Positions 26,095 to 36,163 of a stretch of 42,077 nt of DNA are shown one piece after another. The notes under the pieces were generated by a model. The model searched no databases. It saw nothing but the letters and a program-made list of their open reading frames with translations, and was not told the origin of the DNA. The stretch covers positions 1-42,077 of the forward strand of contig CAIVEH010000017.1 of the NCBI GenBank assembly GCA_903904855.1, given 5' to 3'. Source of the DNA: an uncultured Bacteroidota bacterium. Its GTDB lineage: Bacteria > Bacteroidota > Bacteroidia > Chitinophagales > Chitinophagaceae. The position numbers were made by a program, and so were the translations under genes. Within the stretch, counting starts at the first letter, position 1; each line of letters opens with the position of its first letter.

Positions 26095-29000
26095 ATGAAA
26101 AAGTTCTATGTTCTTGCTATTGCTCTATTAATGTGCCAACTGGCGCAATTAAGCTTTGCTCAATCAACCACTTTTAACTGGAATGGAACATCATTTGGGA
26201 CGGGAACCTCTCAAACGTATACTGTTCCTGCCGGTGTAACCCAAATTGGTATTGATATGAAAGGCGGTTGCGGAGGAGGAGGTTATGTCAGTTCTGGTAG
26301 TCCTGGTCCAGTAGTATTAGGAGGCCGTATTCAATGTTCGGTGAATGTAACACCAGGAACAACACTATATGTATTTGTTGCCGGTGCGGGTCAGACAGAT
26401 GGCAGTGGCGCATATACTCCGATAGGAGGATGGCCGGGCGGCGCCAATGGCCAAGGATTTTCAGCAGCAGGTGGCGGAGCTACTTTTATAAGCTTAGCCA
26501 ATTCACTTATTGGTGCAGCGCCAACCAGCGTAATTGCGGTTGCCGCAGGTGGTGGTGGTGGTGGCGACTGGGGTACTACCGGCGGAGTTGGTGGTGGCCT
26601 CACAGGCGCTGCCGGTGGCACATATGCAGGCTCATATGTTGGCGGCGGTGGTGGTACCCAAACAGGTCCTGGTACAGGTGGTAATGCCAATGGATCACAA
26701 GGTATAGGTGGTGCATGTGGTAGTTCTGCCGGTGGCGGCGCCAGCGGCTGGTGGGGCGGTAACGGTGGTGCCAGTATCGGCGCAGGCGGCGGTGGCGGTT
26801 CTTCTTATGCCAACCCAACTTATTTAATAGGCTCTGCAGTACATACCAGTGGTTACAGCAGCGCCAATGGCAACGGACAGGCAATTATTACAGTATTATG
26901 TACTTCTCCTGGTGTTATTACAGGTACTCTGGCAGTATGTGCCGGTAGTACTACTACACTTTCAGATCCGACCAGCGTTGCAGGCGGTGTATGGTCGAGT
27001 AGCAATACCGCAGTAGCTACTATTGGTTCTTCAAGTGGCATTGTGACCGGACTTACGCCTGGTACAACAACAATTACCTATACTGTTGGTAATCCTTGCG
27101 GCGCTCTTGCCACAGCTGTTGTTACAGTAAATCCTTTACCGGGTTCTATCTCCGGTTCAGGAAGCGTATGTATTGGTAGTTCAACTACACTCACACCTTC
27201 AACACCAGGCGGATCATGGAACAGTAGTAGTCCATCTACAGCTTCGGTTGCTTCACTTACAGGAGTAGTAAGTGGTGTAGCTGCAGGTACTGCCAACCTT
27301 ACCTATACCTTACCTACTGGATGTTTAATAACTTACCCAATGACGGTAAATACAGCGCCTTCGGCAATTACCGGTGTTACATCTGTTTGCCCTGGTTATA
27401 CCACAACTTTATCAAGTACACCATCAGGTGGTACCTGGACCAGCAGCAATACGGCACTGGCAACTGTTGTTAGTACGACAGGTGTTGTAACAGGTGTTTC
27501 AGGTGGAAGCCTTGCTATATCATACACTGCACTAACAGGTTGTACTGTCTCTACATCATATACTGTAATAAATATGAACCCGATAGTGGGTGTATTGGGG
27601 ATGTGTACTTTAGGTGCAACTACCACGCTCACTGATGCTACATCAGGTGGTACATGGAGTAGTACGAATACTTCGGTGGCAACTATCGGTTCTTCCTCTG
27701 GTGTTCTGACAAGTATTGGATTCGGTATTACGACCATATCTTATACTCAGGGTAGTTGCACTGCTACAGCAATTGAGGATATTTCCCCAACATCAGGCAG
27801 TTTGTTTACTGTTACAGGTGGAGGCAGCTATTGCACAGGTGCAACCACGGGCGCTACGATAGGCCTGAGCGGTTCAACCAGCGGGGTTAGTTACCAGTTG
27901 TTCAATGGTTCAGGACCTGCAAGTATTCCAATATCAGGCGCTGGTTTCGCGTTCAACTTCCCTGGAACTTATTTTGCAGGTACCTATTATGTAGTTGCTG
28001 ATTATGGTAGTTCCTGCGCCCAGACGATGACAGGTAGCGTAGTTGTTTCAGCAAATCCATTACCAACAGCATTTACTGTATCAGGCGGCGGCGCTTATTG
28101 CGGTGGCGGAACAGGTACTCATATTTTTCTTAATTCCTCAACTATCGGGATTAACTACCAGCTTTATAATGGTACCACACCTGTAGGTTCACCAATATCT
28201 GGTACCAGCGCTGTTCTAGACTTTGGTCTTCAGACAGCAACAGGTACTTATTCGGTTGTAGGGACTAATGTAACTACCGGTTGTGTTGGCAATATGTCGA
28301 ATACTGTTACTATTACAACAAATCCATTGCCAAGCCAGTTTACTGTTACGATCACAGGCGGCGGTACATACTGTGCAGGTGGTATTGGTGATACAATCGG
28401 ATTAAGTACATCTACTGTTGGTGTAAACTATACATTATATTATGGAGGTACTACCACCGGCGTTACTCTTGCCGGTACCGGTTCAGCTATTTCTTTCGGA
28501 TCATGGACTTCTGCAGGTGTTTATACTGTAGTAGCTACAAATACTGCTACTTCATGTACGAATACAATGCTGAATTCCGTAACGATTTCAGTAAGTCCAT
28601 TGCCAACTGTGTTCACTGTTACAGGTGGTGGCGCATATTGCGCTGGCGGATCAGGTGTTCATCTTGGTTTGAATTCTTCTACTATTGGAGTAGGCTATAA
28701 ATTATATCTTGGTACTACTCAAGTCGGTTCAACATTCCCTGGCAGCGGGGCAGCTCTTGACTTTGGTACTTTTTCCACAACAGGATCTTACACAGTGGTT
28801 GCTGTTAATGCTACCACAGGATGTACCAGCAATATGAGCGGAAGCGCTGTAATAACAATTAATCCGGCACCAACAAGTTTTTCAGTTACCGGTGGCGGAT
28901 CTTATTGCGCAGGTGGTACCGGTATGCCGGTTGGCCTCAGCGGTTCAGTGAGTGGTACAACTTATGCTTTGTATAATGGAACATCACTTGTTGGCGGTGC

Positions 29001-32000
29001 TTCAGGTACTGGGGCAGCCATCAGCTTCGGATCACAAACTGCTGCAGGAACATATACTGTTGTTGCTACCAATCTTACAACCGGCTGTATAGGCGGTATG
29101 AGTGGAAGTGTAAACATTACCATCAATGCATTGCCTCCGGTATTCAGTGTATCAGGCGCTGGCCCTTATTGTGCAGGTGGCACAGGTGTTCACATTGGCC
29201 TAACCGGATCAACCTCAGGTATCAGTTATCAGTTGTTGGTAGGTGGTATTGCCAGTGGCACAGCAGTTTCCGGAACAGGCGCTGCAATTGATTTTGGTTT
29301 TAGAACAGCAGCAGGTTCGTATACAGTTGTAGCAACAAACTCAACTACTGGTTGCACCAGTATTATGACCGGAAGTGTTTCCATATCAATAAATCCATTA
29401 CCTACAGTGTATGCTGTAACCGGCGGAAATCCCTACTGCTCAGGTGGCACCGGATCAATTGTTGGTCTGGCTGGATCTAATACTGGAATCAGTTACCAGT
29501 TAATGAATGGTACCGGCACAATTGGCTCGCCGATTGCAGGTACTGGTTCTGCCCTCACTTTTGGTTTGCAGACTCTTACAGGTACTTATACGGTAGTTGC
29601 ATCCAATACAACAACTGGTTGTATTGCTACTATGTCAGGCAGCCCGACAATATCAATACTTCCATTACCAACAGCATATACAGTTACTCCAGGTACCGGC
29701 AGTTATTGCGCAGGTAGTGCTGGTGTGCATGTATTGCTGAGTAATTCAACTTCAGGAGTAAATTATCAGTTATTAAATGGTACAACTCTGGTTGGTACTC
29801 CGGTTTCCGGCAGTAGTTTCCTACTGGATTTCGGAGCTCAGACAGCAGCAGGTACTTACGTTGTAGTTGCTACCAATACCTCTACTACATGCGCCAATAA
29901 CATGGCTGGCAGTTCTGTGATTACAATTAATCCTTTGCCAACTGCTTATCCAGTAACTGGTGGTGGAAATTATTGTGCTACCGGAACAGGAGTTCATATC
30001 GGACTTCTTGCTTCAACAGTTGGCGTAAATTACCAATTATTTAATGGACCAGCTACTGTTGGCGCTCCAATAGCTGGTACAGGTGCAGCACTTGACTTTG
30101 GACTGCAGACAGCTGCCGGTACTTATTTTGTAGTTGCTACAAATGCCACAACAGGATGTACCAACAATATGACAGGAAGTGTTGTAATTACAATTAACCC
30201 GCTTCCAACCTTGTATACACTTACTGGTGGCGGCAATTATTGTTTCGGTACTTCCGGATCAGTTGTCGGACTTAGCAGTTCTGATTTGGGAATAAATTAT
30301 CAGTTGTTTAATGGTGGTTCAATTGTTGGAGCTCCAGTAGCCGGTACAGGTTCTGCTATCAGCTTTGGTTCGCAGACAGCAGTTGGTACTTATACAATTG
30401 TTGCAACCAATACAGTTACAGGTTGTACGGCAAATATGACCGGCAGTACCGCAATTAATATTAATCCGTTACCAAGCCTGCATATTGTAACAGGTGGTGG
30501 TAATTATTGCCCGGGAGGAACCGGTGTGCATGTTGGCCTTAATACATCAGATATCGGTATTAAATATCAGCTGATGAGAGGAACAACATCTGTAGGTGGC
30601 CTGGTAAATGGTACAGGACTTGTTCTTGATTTCGGATTACAGACTATAACTGGTGTTTATACTGTAGTGGCAACAAATTCAACGACTGGCTGTACAAATA
30701 CAATGACAGGCAGCGTATCCGTAGGTATTTCTGCTCTTCCTGTAGTTTATAATGTAACAGGCGGCGGTAATTACTGTCCTTCAGGTACAGGTGTTCATAT
30801 AGGATTGAACGGATCGAATCTGGGAGTGAATTATCAGTTATTAAATGCTGGTGTACCGGTATCCGGCGGATTGATGGCAGGTACAGGATTGCCACTTGAT
30901 TTCGGATTGATTACAGCAACAGGCTTTTATACAATTGTTGCAACCAGTTCTACAACAACCTGCTCATCGAATATGAATGGCAGCGCTACAATTGGTATCA
31001 GCCCATTACCTGGAGCGCACAGCGTAACAGGCGGCGGAAATTATTGCCCAGGTGGAGTTGGATCGCATGTTGGAATTGATGGTTCAGACCTTGGTGTGAA
31101 TTATCAGTTGATGAACGGCTCTCTGCTTGTTGGTACACCAGTTGCCGGAACAGGATCATCTATGGATTTTGGTACATTCACAGCTACGGGTACTTATCAT
31201 ATTGTTGCCATCGGAGCTATTTCTACATGTACCAATAATATGACAGGAAGCGCTACAATAGGCCTTAATGCATTGCCAGTTGCTTATACTGTTTCAGGTG
31301 GTGGTAATTACTGCGCAGGCAGCGCAGGTGTTCATATTACTTTGAGTGGCTCAATGACTGGAATTAACTACCAGCTGTATATTGGTACTACTCCTGTAGG
31401 AGGACCGGTTGCAGGTACAGGTTCATTGCTTGATTTTGGCCCGATTACCGGTGCCGGTACTTATACAATAGTTGCTACAGATGCTCTGACAGGATGTTCA
31501 AACAACATGACCGGAAGTGTGGTTATTGGTATTAATGCTCTTCCAGTGCCTTATGCAGTAACTGGTGGTGGTGCATTCTGTACTGGTGGTACAGGACTCC
31601 ATGTACTTTTGAGCGGATCAAATACTGGCGTTTCTTATCAGTTATTTAATTCTGCTGGTCCGGTTGGAGCTCCAATGCCAGGTACCGGATTTAGCCTTGA
31701 TTTTGGTTTCCAGACTGCTTTAAGTGTTTATTATGTTGTTGCTACCAATATCCTTACAGGATGTACCAATAATATGACAGGTACAGTAATTATCTCAGCA
31801 AGTCCATTGCCTACTGTTTATACAGTAAGCAGCTCAAGCAGTAATTACTGTGCAGGCGGAGCAGGTGTTGACATTACATTATCTGGATCAAATACAGGTA
31901 TTACTTATCAGTTATATCGTGGTGGTGCACCTGTTGGCGCATCACTTGCCGGTACTGGTTCTCCTCTTGATTTCGGATACAACACACTTGCCGGAACCTA

Positions 32001-34239
32001 TACTGTAGTTGGACTTAATACATCTACCTCATGTACACGGAATATGGCAAGCAGCGTTACAGTTGTTATTAATCCATTGCCAGTAGCATACACCATTACA
32101 GGTGGAGGTAACTACTGTAGCGGTGGTACAGGAGTTAACGTAGGTTTGAGTGGTTCGGTTACTGGTGTTTTATATCAGTTATATAATGGTTCATTAGCAT
32201 CAGGAACCCCTGTTGCAGGAACCGGAAGTGCAATCAGTTTTGGTCCTCAGACAGTTGCCGGTACTTATCATATCGTTGCTACCAATCCTGCTACAAGTTG
32301 TACAAATATGATGTCGGGTACTGTAACAATTGGTGTTAATGCATTACCGATTTCTTACACTGTTCTGGGTGGTGGTAATTATTGCTACGGTACTACTGGT
32401 CCGGATATCAGCCTGAGCAGTTCTAATACTGGAATACGTTACCAGTTATATATCGGATCTTCTGTAGTTGGCTCAGCTATTGCAGGCACAGGTGGTCCGC
32501 TTGACTTCGGTTCACTCACAGCATCAGGAATTTATACAGTTATCGCTACAAATACAACAACCAGCTGCACCAGCGATATGTCGGGTAGTGCAACTATTGC
32601 AATTAATCCTGCCCCAACTGCATTCAACGTAATTGGTGGTGGTAATTATTGCCAGGGAGGCGCAGGTGTTCATGTAGGTTTAAATAGTTCTACATCTGGT
32701 ATCTCTTATCAGTTGTTCAACGGATCAACTCCTGTTGGATCAGCCGTTACCGGTACAGGCGGCTCTATGGATTTCGGATACCAGACTACAGCAGGTACTT
32801 ATAGTGTAGTGGCTGTTAATCCGGCTACAGGTTGTTCTGGTACCATGTCAGGAAGTGTTAATGTAGGTATTAATCCTTTACCTGCTCCATTTAATGTAAC
32901 AGGTGGTGGTAACTATTGCGCATCGGGTACAGGAGTACTTGTTAGCCTGAATGGTTCTGCATCAGGTATTAACTATCAGCTGTATTATGGCCTGTTAGCT
33001 TCAGGATCTCCTGTTGCAGGCACAGGTGGTATACTAAACATGGGAATGCAGACAGGTGCAGGCAGCTATACAGTTGTTGCTACAAATGCAACCACAGGTT
33101 GCACAAGGAGTATGACTGGCAGCGCAACTGTAAGCATTACTCCTCTGGTTACTCCGGTAGTAACAATCAGCACAACCGCAGGCGATACATTATGCTCTGG
33201 TGTTTACACAACATTTACTGCAGCACCTGTTAACGGTGGTATCAGCCCAACTTACAGCTGGACTATTAATAGTATTCCAGTATCAGGTACAGGTAGTTCT
33301 TATTCTTACCTTCCTGTTAATGGTGATGTTCTTGGTGTGGTTATGACAAGCAATGCAACTTGTACTTCATTACCAACTACAGCCAATCACCTGAATATGA
33401 ATGTACTTCCACAGGGTACTCCGGCAGTAAATATTGCTGCTGATCCGGGTAATGAAGTTTGTGTTGGCACTTCAGTTACATTCAATACATCAACAACATT
33501 TGCAGGTTCTGCTCCTTCTTATTCATGGTTTAAGGGAACAACGAATGTAAGTTCTGCCTCTTCATTTACTTATGTGCCAGCTAATGGCGATGTGATCTAT
33601 TGTGTTCTGAACAGCAACTATCATTGCCGCACTGCAAATACTGCTACCAGCTCAAATATCACAATGACAGTAGATGCCAATACTACTCCGACAGTTTCGG
33701 TATCTGCAAATCCTACAGGTAAATACACACCAGGAGAAACAGTTACTTTCACTGCTACTTATTCTAATGCAGGTGTAGGCCCAACATTCCAGTGGCTGGT
33801 GAATAGTGTTCCGGTTTCTGGCGCTAATTCTTCAGTATATGTTACCAGCAGTTTGAATGACGGTAATATCGTAACCTGCCAGGTAACCAGTGGTGGCAGT
33901 TGTGCCGGAAATGTAGGTTCAGGTTCAGTAACTGTTCATTTTTCCGGTGTAGGTGTTCAGCCGGTTACTGTTTCAGGCACTGAAATTTCAGTTGTTCCTA
34001 ACCCTAACAAAGGCAACTTTACAGTAAAGGGCAACTTTGGTACGCTGAATGATGAAGCAGTTACTCTTGAGATCACTAATGTATTAGGCCAGGTTATTTA
34101 TACTAATCAGGTTATGACTCATAATGGTGAAATCAATGAGCAGGTTCAACTCAATAACAACACTGCCAATGGCATGTATTTGTTGAGTGTTCGTACTACA
34201 TCTGACATCAAGGTATTTCACATGGTTATTGAACAATAA
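26095..34239 (+). CDS. Giant secreted repeat protein with T9SS sorting domain
   Basis: This is a 2,714-residue protein. Residues 1-22 are a signal peptide (ends LSFAQ). Residues about 25-265 are a glycine-rich domain (VPAGVTQIGIDMKGG and many GGGG runs). Four Ig-like (Big_2-type) modules follow to about 565, with GGTWSSSNTAVATIGSSSG phrases. Residues about 570-2352 are 20 tandem repeats of about 89 residues with the core TGGGNYC...GVHIGL...GINYQL...GTG..LDFG...AGTYTVVATN..TGC...MTGS....INPLP. Three PKD-like modules (about 2353-2625) lead to a type A T9SS sorting domain (VVPNPNKGNFTV to the end). It should be a long filament on the cell surface; an adhesive or motility-linked role, as for SprB-like proteins, is inference. 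A strong terminator follows. Confidence 0.88.
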   Translation: MKKFYVLAIALLMCQLAQLSFAQSTTFNWNGTSFGTGTSQTYTVPAGVTQIGIDMKGGCGGGGYVSSGSPGPVVLGGRIQCSVNVTPGTTLYVFVAGAGQTDGSGAYTPIGGWPGGANGQGFSAAGGGATFISLANSLIGAAPTSVIAVAAGGGGGGDWGTTGGVGGGLTGAAGGTYAGSYVGGGGGTQTGPGTGGNANGSQGIGGACGSSAGGGASGWWGGNGGASIGAGGGGGSSYANPTYLIGSAVHTSGYSSANGNGQAIITVLCTSPGVITGTLAVCAGSTTTLSDPTSVAGGVWSSSNTAVATIGSSSGIVTGLTPGTTTITYTVGNPCGALATAVVTVNPLPGSISGSGSVCIGSSTTLTPSTPGGSWNSSSPSTASVASLTGVVSGVAAGTANLTYTLPTGCLITYPMTVNTAPSAITGVTSVCPGYTTTLSSTPSGGTWTSSNTALATVVSTTGVVTGVSGGSLAISYTALTGCTVSTSYTVINMNPIVGVLGMCTLGATTTLTDATSGGTWSSTNTSVATIGSSSGVLTSIGFGITTISYTQGSCTATAIEDISPTSGSLFTVTGGGSYCTGATTGATIGLSGSTSGVSYQLFNGSGPASIPISGAGFAFNFPGTYFAGTYYVVADYGSSCAQTMTGSVVVSANPLPTAFTVSGGGAYCGGGTGTHIFLNSSTIGINYQLYNGTTPVGSPISGTSAVLDFGLQTATGTYSVVGTNVTTGCVGNMSNTVTITTNPLPSQFTVTITGGGTYCAGGIGDTIGLSTSTVGVNYTLYYGGTTTGVTLAGTGSAISFGSWTSAGVYTVVATNTATSCTNTMLNSVTISVSPLPTVFTVTGGGAYCAGGSGVHLGLNSSTIGVGYKLYLGTTQVGSTFPGSGAALDFGTFSTTGSYTVVAVNATTGCTSNMSGSAVITINPAPTSFSVTGGGSYCAGGTGMPVGLSGSVSGTTYALYNGTSLVGGASGTGAAISFGSQTAAGTYTVVATNLTTGCIGGMSGSVNITINALPPVFSVSGAGPYCAGGTGVHIGLTGSTSGISYQLLVGGIASGTAVSGTGAAIDFGFRTAAGSYTVVATNSTTGCTSIMTGSVSISINPLPTVYAVTGGNPYCSGGTGSIVGLAGSNTGISYQLMNGTGTIGSPIAGTGSALTFGLQTLTGTYTVVASNTTTGCIATMSGSPTISILPLPTAYTVTPGTGSYCAGSAGVHVLLSNSTSGVNYQLLNGTTLVGTPVSGSSFLLDFGAQTAAGTYVVVATNTSTTCANNMAGSSVITINPLPTAYPVTGGGNYCATGTGVHIGLLASTVGVNYQLFNGPATVGAPIAGTGAALDFGLQTAAGTYFVVATNATTGCTNNMTGSVVITINPLPTLYTLTGGGNYCFGTSGSVVGLSSSDLGINYQLFNGGSIVGAPVAGTGSAISFGSQTAVGTYTIVATNTVTGCTANMTGSTAININPLPSLHIVTGGGNYCPGGTGVHVGLNTSDIGIKYQLMRGTTSVGGLVNGTGLVLDFGLQTITGVYTVVATNSTTGCTNTMTGSVSVGISALPVVYNVTGGGNYCPSGTGVHIGLNGSNLGVNYQLLNAGVPVSGGLMAGTGLPLDFGLITATGFYTIVATSSTTTCSSNMNGSATIGISPLPGAHSVTGGGNYCPGGVGSHVGIDGSDLGVNYQLMNGSLLVGTPVAGTGSSMDFGTFTATGTYHIVAIGAISTCTNNMTGSATIGLNALPVAYTVSGGGNYCAGSAGVHITLSGSMTGINYQLYIGTTPVGGPVAGTGSLLDFGPITGAGTYTIVATDALTGCSNNMTGSVVIGINALPVPYAVTGGGAFCTGGTGLHVLLSGSNTGVSYQLFNSAGPVGAPMPGTGFSLDFGFQTALSVYYVVATNILTGCTNNMTGTVIISASPLPTVYTVSSSSSNYCAGGAGVDITLSGSNTGITYQLYRGGAPVGASLAGTGSPLDFGYNTLAGTYTVVGLNTSTSCTRNMASSVTVVINPLPVAYTITGGGNYCSGGTGVNVGLSGSVTGVLYQLYNGSLASGTPVAGTGSAISFGPQTVAGTYHIVATNPATSCTNMMSGTVTIGVNALPISYTVLGGGNYCYGTTGPDISLSSSNTGIRYQLYIGSSVVGSAIAGTGGPLDFGSLTASGIYTVIATNTTTSCTSDMSGSATIAINPAPTAFNVIGGGNYCQGGAGVHVGLNSSTSGISYQLFNGSTPVGSAVTGTGGSMDFGYQTTAGTYSVVAVNPATGCSGTMSGSVNVGINPLPAPFNVTGGGNYCASGTGVLVSLNGSASGINYQLYYGLLASGSPVAGTGGILNMGMQTGAGSYTVVATNATTGCTRSMTGSATVSITPLVTPVVTISTTAGDTLCSGVYTTFTAAPVNGGISPTYSWTINSIPVSGTGSSYSYLPVNGDVLGVVMTSNATCTSLPTTANHLNMNVLPQGTPAVNIAADPGNEVCVGTSVTFNTSTTFAGSAPSYSWFKGTTNVSSASSFTYVPANGDVIYCVLNSNYHCRTANTATSSNITMTVDANTTPTVSVSANPTGKYTPGETVTFTATYSNAGVGPTFQWLVNSVPVSGANSSVYVTSSLNDGNIVTCQVTSGGSCAGNVGSGSVTVHFSGVGVQPVTVSGTEISVVPNPNKGNFTVKGNFGTLNDEAVTLEITNVLGQVIYTNQVMTHNGEINEQVQLNNNTANGMYLLSVRTTSDIKVFHMVIEQ
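27800..33150 (+). repeat. Coding tandem repeat array, 20 units of about 267 bp
   Basis: Counting the TYC/NYC cores between GGG and GVH gives 20 consecutive units inside the giant gene, each ending near INPLP. Each unit carries two cysteines, one in the YC core and one in the TGC/TSC near its end, which probably form a disulfide. The units differ at many synonymous and non-synonymous positions, so they are old or were diversified, and no two are identical in DNA by eye. Confidence 0.85.
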
Positions 34240-34268
34240 TCATTTCTGGTATTACTGGTTTTATAATT

Positions 34269-34299
34269 GCGGGGGCGCTGATAAGCGCCCCGCTTTTTT
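34269..34299 (+). terminator. Strong terminator after the giant gene
   Basis: GCGGGGGCGCT at 34269-34279 pairs with AGCGCCCCGC at 34284-34293 (one bulged G), loop GATA, followed by six T residues. This is the most GC-rich stem in the window. Confidence 0.9.
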
Positions 34300-34413
34300 A
34301 ATATAAAAGGCAATGCAAAAATTATCCCGGTACAGAATTAACCGGAATTTATTGTTTAAACCAATATAGCAATAGAGGTTATCTGGTACTATATACGGAT
34401 ATTTGTTGTTCAG

Positions 34414-35583
34414 ATGAAAAATATGAAAATCGGTATTGTTTGTTACCCCACATTCGGAGGAAGCGGTGTGCTCGCCACAGAATTGGGTATTGCCCTGTCT
34501 GACAAAGGGTATGAGGTGCATTTTATTACCTACGAGCAGCCTGTGCGTCTTAACCAGGCGTTCCATCCCAATATCTATTTTCATGAGGTTAAGGTGCCTA
34601 CCTATCCGTTATTTGATTTCCCTCCGTATGAAACAGCCCTTGCCAGCGCGATGGTTAATGTGATTGTTAATCAGGAGTTGGATATTCTTCATCTGCATTA
34701 TGCCATTCCTCACGCATCCGCAGCCTATTTTGCCCGCCAGATACTCAGGAAGTCGGGTAGGGATATCCCCTTCATCACCACTTTACATGGTACCGATATT
34801 ACCCTTGTAGGCAAGGATCCTACTTATGAGCCGGTAGTAACATTTTCCATAAATGAATCGGATGCGATAACTGCGGTTTCTGATAACCTGCGGGAGGAAA
34901 CGTTACGATCGTTCAAGATAGAAAAAGAAATACATGTTATCCCCAATTTCGTTGATATCAAACGTTTTCACCAGACGGATAAAGACCATTTTAAACAGAT
35001 GCTGGCACCGGATGGCGAGCGGATATTGGTGCATGTGTCCAACTTCAGAGCTGTGAAAAGGGTGAAGGATGTAATAAGGATATTTGAAAAAATTCATAAA
35101 GAAATTCCTTCCAAATTGCTGATGATAGGTGATGGACCCGACAGGCAAAGCGCTGAAGACCTTGCCCGAGCGCTGGGCATTTATGCCGATATCCGATTCC
35201 TGGGCAAGCAGGAACAGATAAGTGAAATACTGAGTATCTCAGACCTGTTTATTTTGCCATCAGAAACCGAGAGCTTCGGTCTCTCGGCACTTGAGGCTAT
35301 GGCATGCAGCGTGCCGCTTATTTCCTCAAATGCCGGTGGCTTGCCTGAGATAAATATAGAAGGAAAAACTGGCTTTATGGGCAATGTGGGCGATATTGAC
35401 GTAATGGCAGAAAAGGCCATCTACATACTGGGTGATGATGCCAGATTGAAAGAATTTAAAAAAGCAGCAATTGCCCAGGCGCGCCACTTTGAGAAGCAGC
35501 ACATAATACCTATGTATGAGAAACTTTATTGCAAAGTGATAGCGGCTTATAAAAAAGGTACTTGTGCTTTTACTGAACAATGA
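34414..35583 (+). CDS. bshA: N-acetyl-alpha-D-glucosaminyl L-malate synthase
   Basis: This 389-residue GT4 glycosyltransferase joins N-acetylglucosamine from UDP-GlcNAc to L-malate, the first step of bacillithiol synthesis, in the cytoplasm. Diagnostic stretches are IGIVCYPTFGGSGVLATELG at the start, PLFDFPPYETALASAM, LHLHYAIPHASAAYFARQIL, TLHGTDITLVGKDPTYEPV and the EX7E pair E286/E294 in ETESFGLSALEAM. The family's usual length is 375-390. A second ATG three codons on (34423) would give the more typical start MKIGIV, and neither has a clear ribosome site. Bacteroidota often make bacillithiol; the remaining genes (bshB, bshC) are not in this window. Confidence 0.94.
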   Translation: MKNMKIGIVCYPTFGGSGVLATELGIALSDKGYEVHFITYEQPVRLNQAFHPNIYFHEVKVPTYPLFDFPPYETALASAMVNVIVNQELDILHLHYAIPHASAAYFARQILRKSGRDIPFITTLHGTDITLVGKDPTYEPVVTFSINESDAITAVSDNLREETLRSFKIEKEIHVIPNFVDIKRFHQTDKDHFKQMLAPDGERILVHVSNFRAVKRVKDVIRIFEKIHKEIPSKLLMIGDGPDRQSAEDLARALGIYADIRFLGKQEQISEILSISDLFILPSETESFGLSALEAMACSVPLISSNAGGLPEINIEGKTGFMGNVGDIDVMAEKAIYILGDDARLKEFKKAAIAQARHFEKQHIIPMYEKLYCKVIAAYKKGTCAFTEQ

Positions 35584-35624
35584 TAAATTTCCTGGCCAAG
35601 ATATGTGTAGTTAATATGAATCTG

Positions 35625-35654
35625 TTGTAAACTGTTATTTATTTTTTAATTTTG
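35625..35654 (+). promoter_or_regulatory. Bacteroidota-type promoter of yajQ
   Basis: TTG at 35625-35627 and TAATTTTG at 35647-35654 are separated by 19 bp, a full consensus match. Transcription would begin near 35661, about ten nucleotides before the ATG at 35672. Confidence 0.7.
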
Positions 35655-35671
35655 GTGTAAATACATACACT

Positions 35672-36163
35672 ATGCCGTCGTTTGATATAGCCAGTAAAGT
35701 AGACTTGCAGACACTTGACAATGCAGTGAACATTGCCAAAAAGGAAATTGACAACCGTTTTGATTTCAAGGGCACGCACGTAAACTTTGAGCTGAACAAA
35801 AAGGATATGACCATTCTGATTGAAGTGGAAAGCGATATGAAGCTGAAGCAATTGGAGGATGTATTACTTACACGCTCTATGCGCCAGGGTATTGAGGCAA
35901 CCAGCTTTGATATGAGCAAGGAGCCATCGGCCAATGGCAAGTATGTGCGTAAAACGATAACGATAAAGAATGGTATTGATAAAGATTATGCCAAGAAAAT
36001 AGTGAAGGTGATCAAAGACAGTGGCCTTAAGGTGCAGGCAGCAATAATGGACGACATAATACGCGTAACTGCCAAGAAAATTGATGATCTTCAGGATGTG
36101 ATACAACTATGCCGTACCTCTAATATTGACCTGCCGCTGCAGTTTATTAACATGAAGAGCTAG
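35672..36163 (+). CDS. yajQ: YajQ family nucleotide-binding protein
   Basis: This 163-residue protein matches the YajQ/UPF0234 family over its whole length. Marks are MPSFDIASKVDLQTLDNAVN, KEIDNRFDFKGT, the central SFDMSKEPSANGKYVRKTI, and the end DDLQDVIQLCRT...LPLQFINMKS. Family members fold as two RNA-recognition-like domains and bind nucleotides; the Xanthomonas and Pseudomonas homologues bind cyclic di-GMP and affect transcription. Whether that holds here is unknown. It has its own promoter. Its last 17 bp overlap, tail to tail, the 3' end of the minus-strand TOPRIM-like gene. Confidence 0.93.
   Translation: MPSFDIASKVDLQTLDNAVNIAKKEIDNRFDFKGTHVNFELNKKDMTILIEVESDMKLKQLEDVLLTRSMRQGIEATSFDMSKEPSANGKYVRKTITIKNGIDKDYAKKIVKVIKDSGLKVQAAIMDDIIRVTAKKIDDLQDVIQLCRTSNIDLPLQFINMKS

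Noticed and set aside
26334-27737. Proline-rich and arginine/tryptophan-rich frames on both strands within the glycine-rich head
   Set aside because: They are by-products of the repetitive GGT/GGC codons of the giant gene, with no start signals or domains.
27800-33150. CRISPR-like or satellite repeat
   Set aside because: The 267-bp periodicity is in one open frame and encodes a conserved protein module; there are no short identical repeats with spacers.
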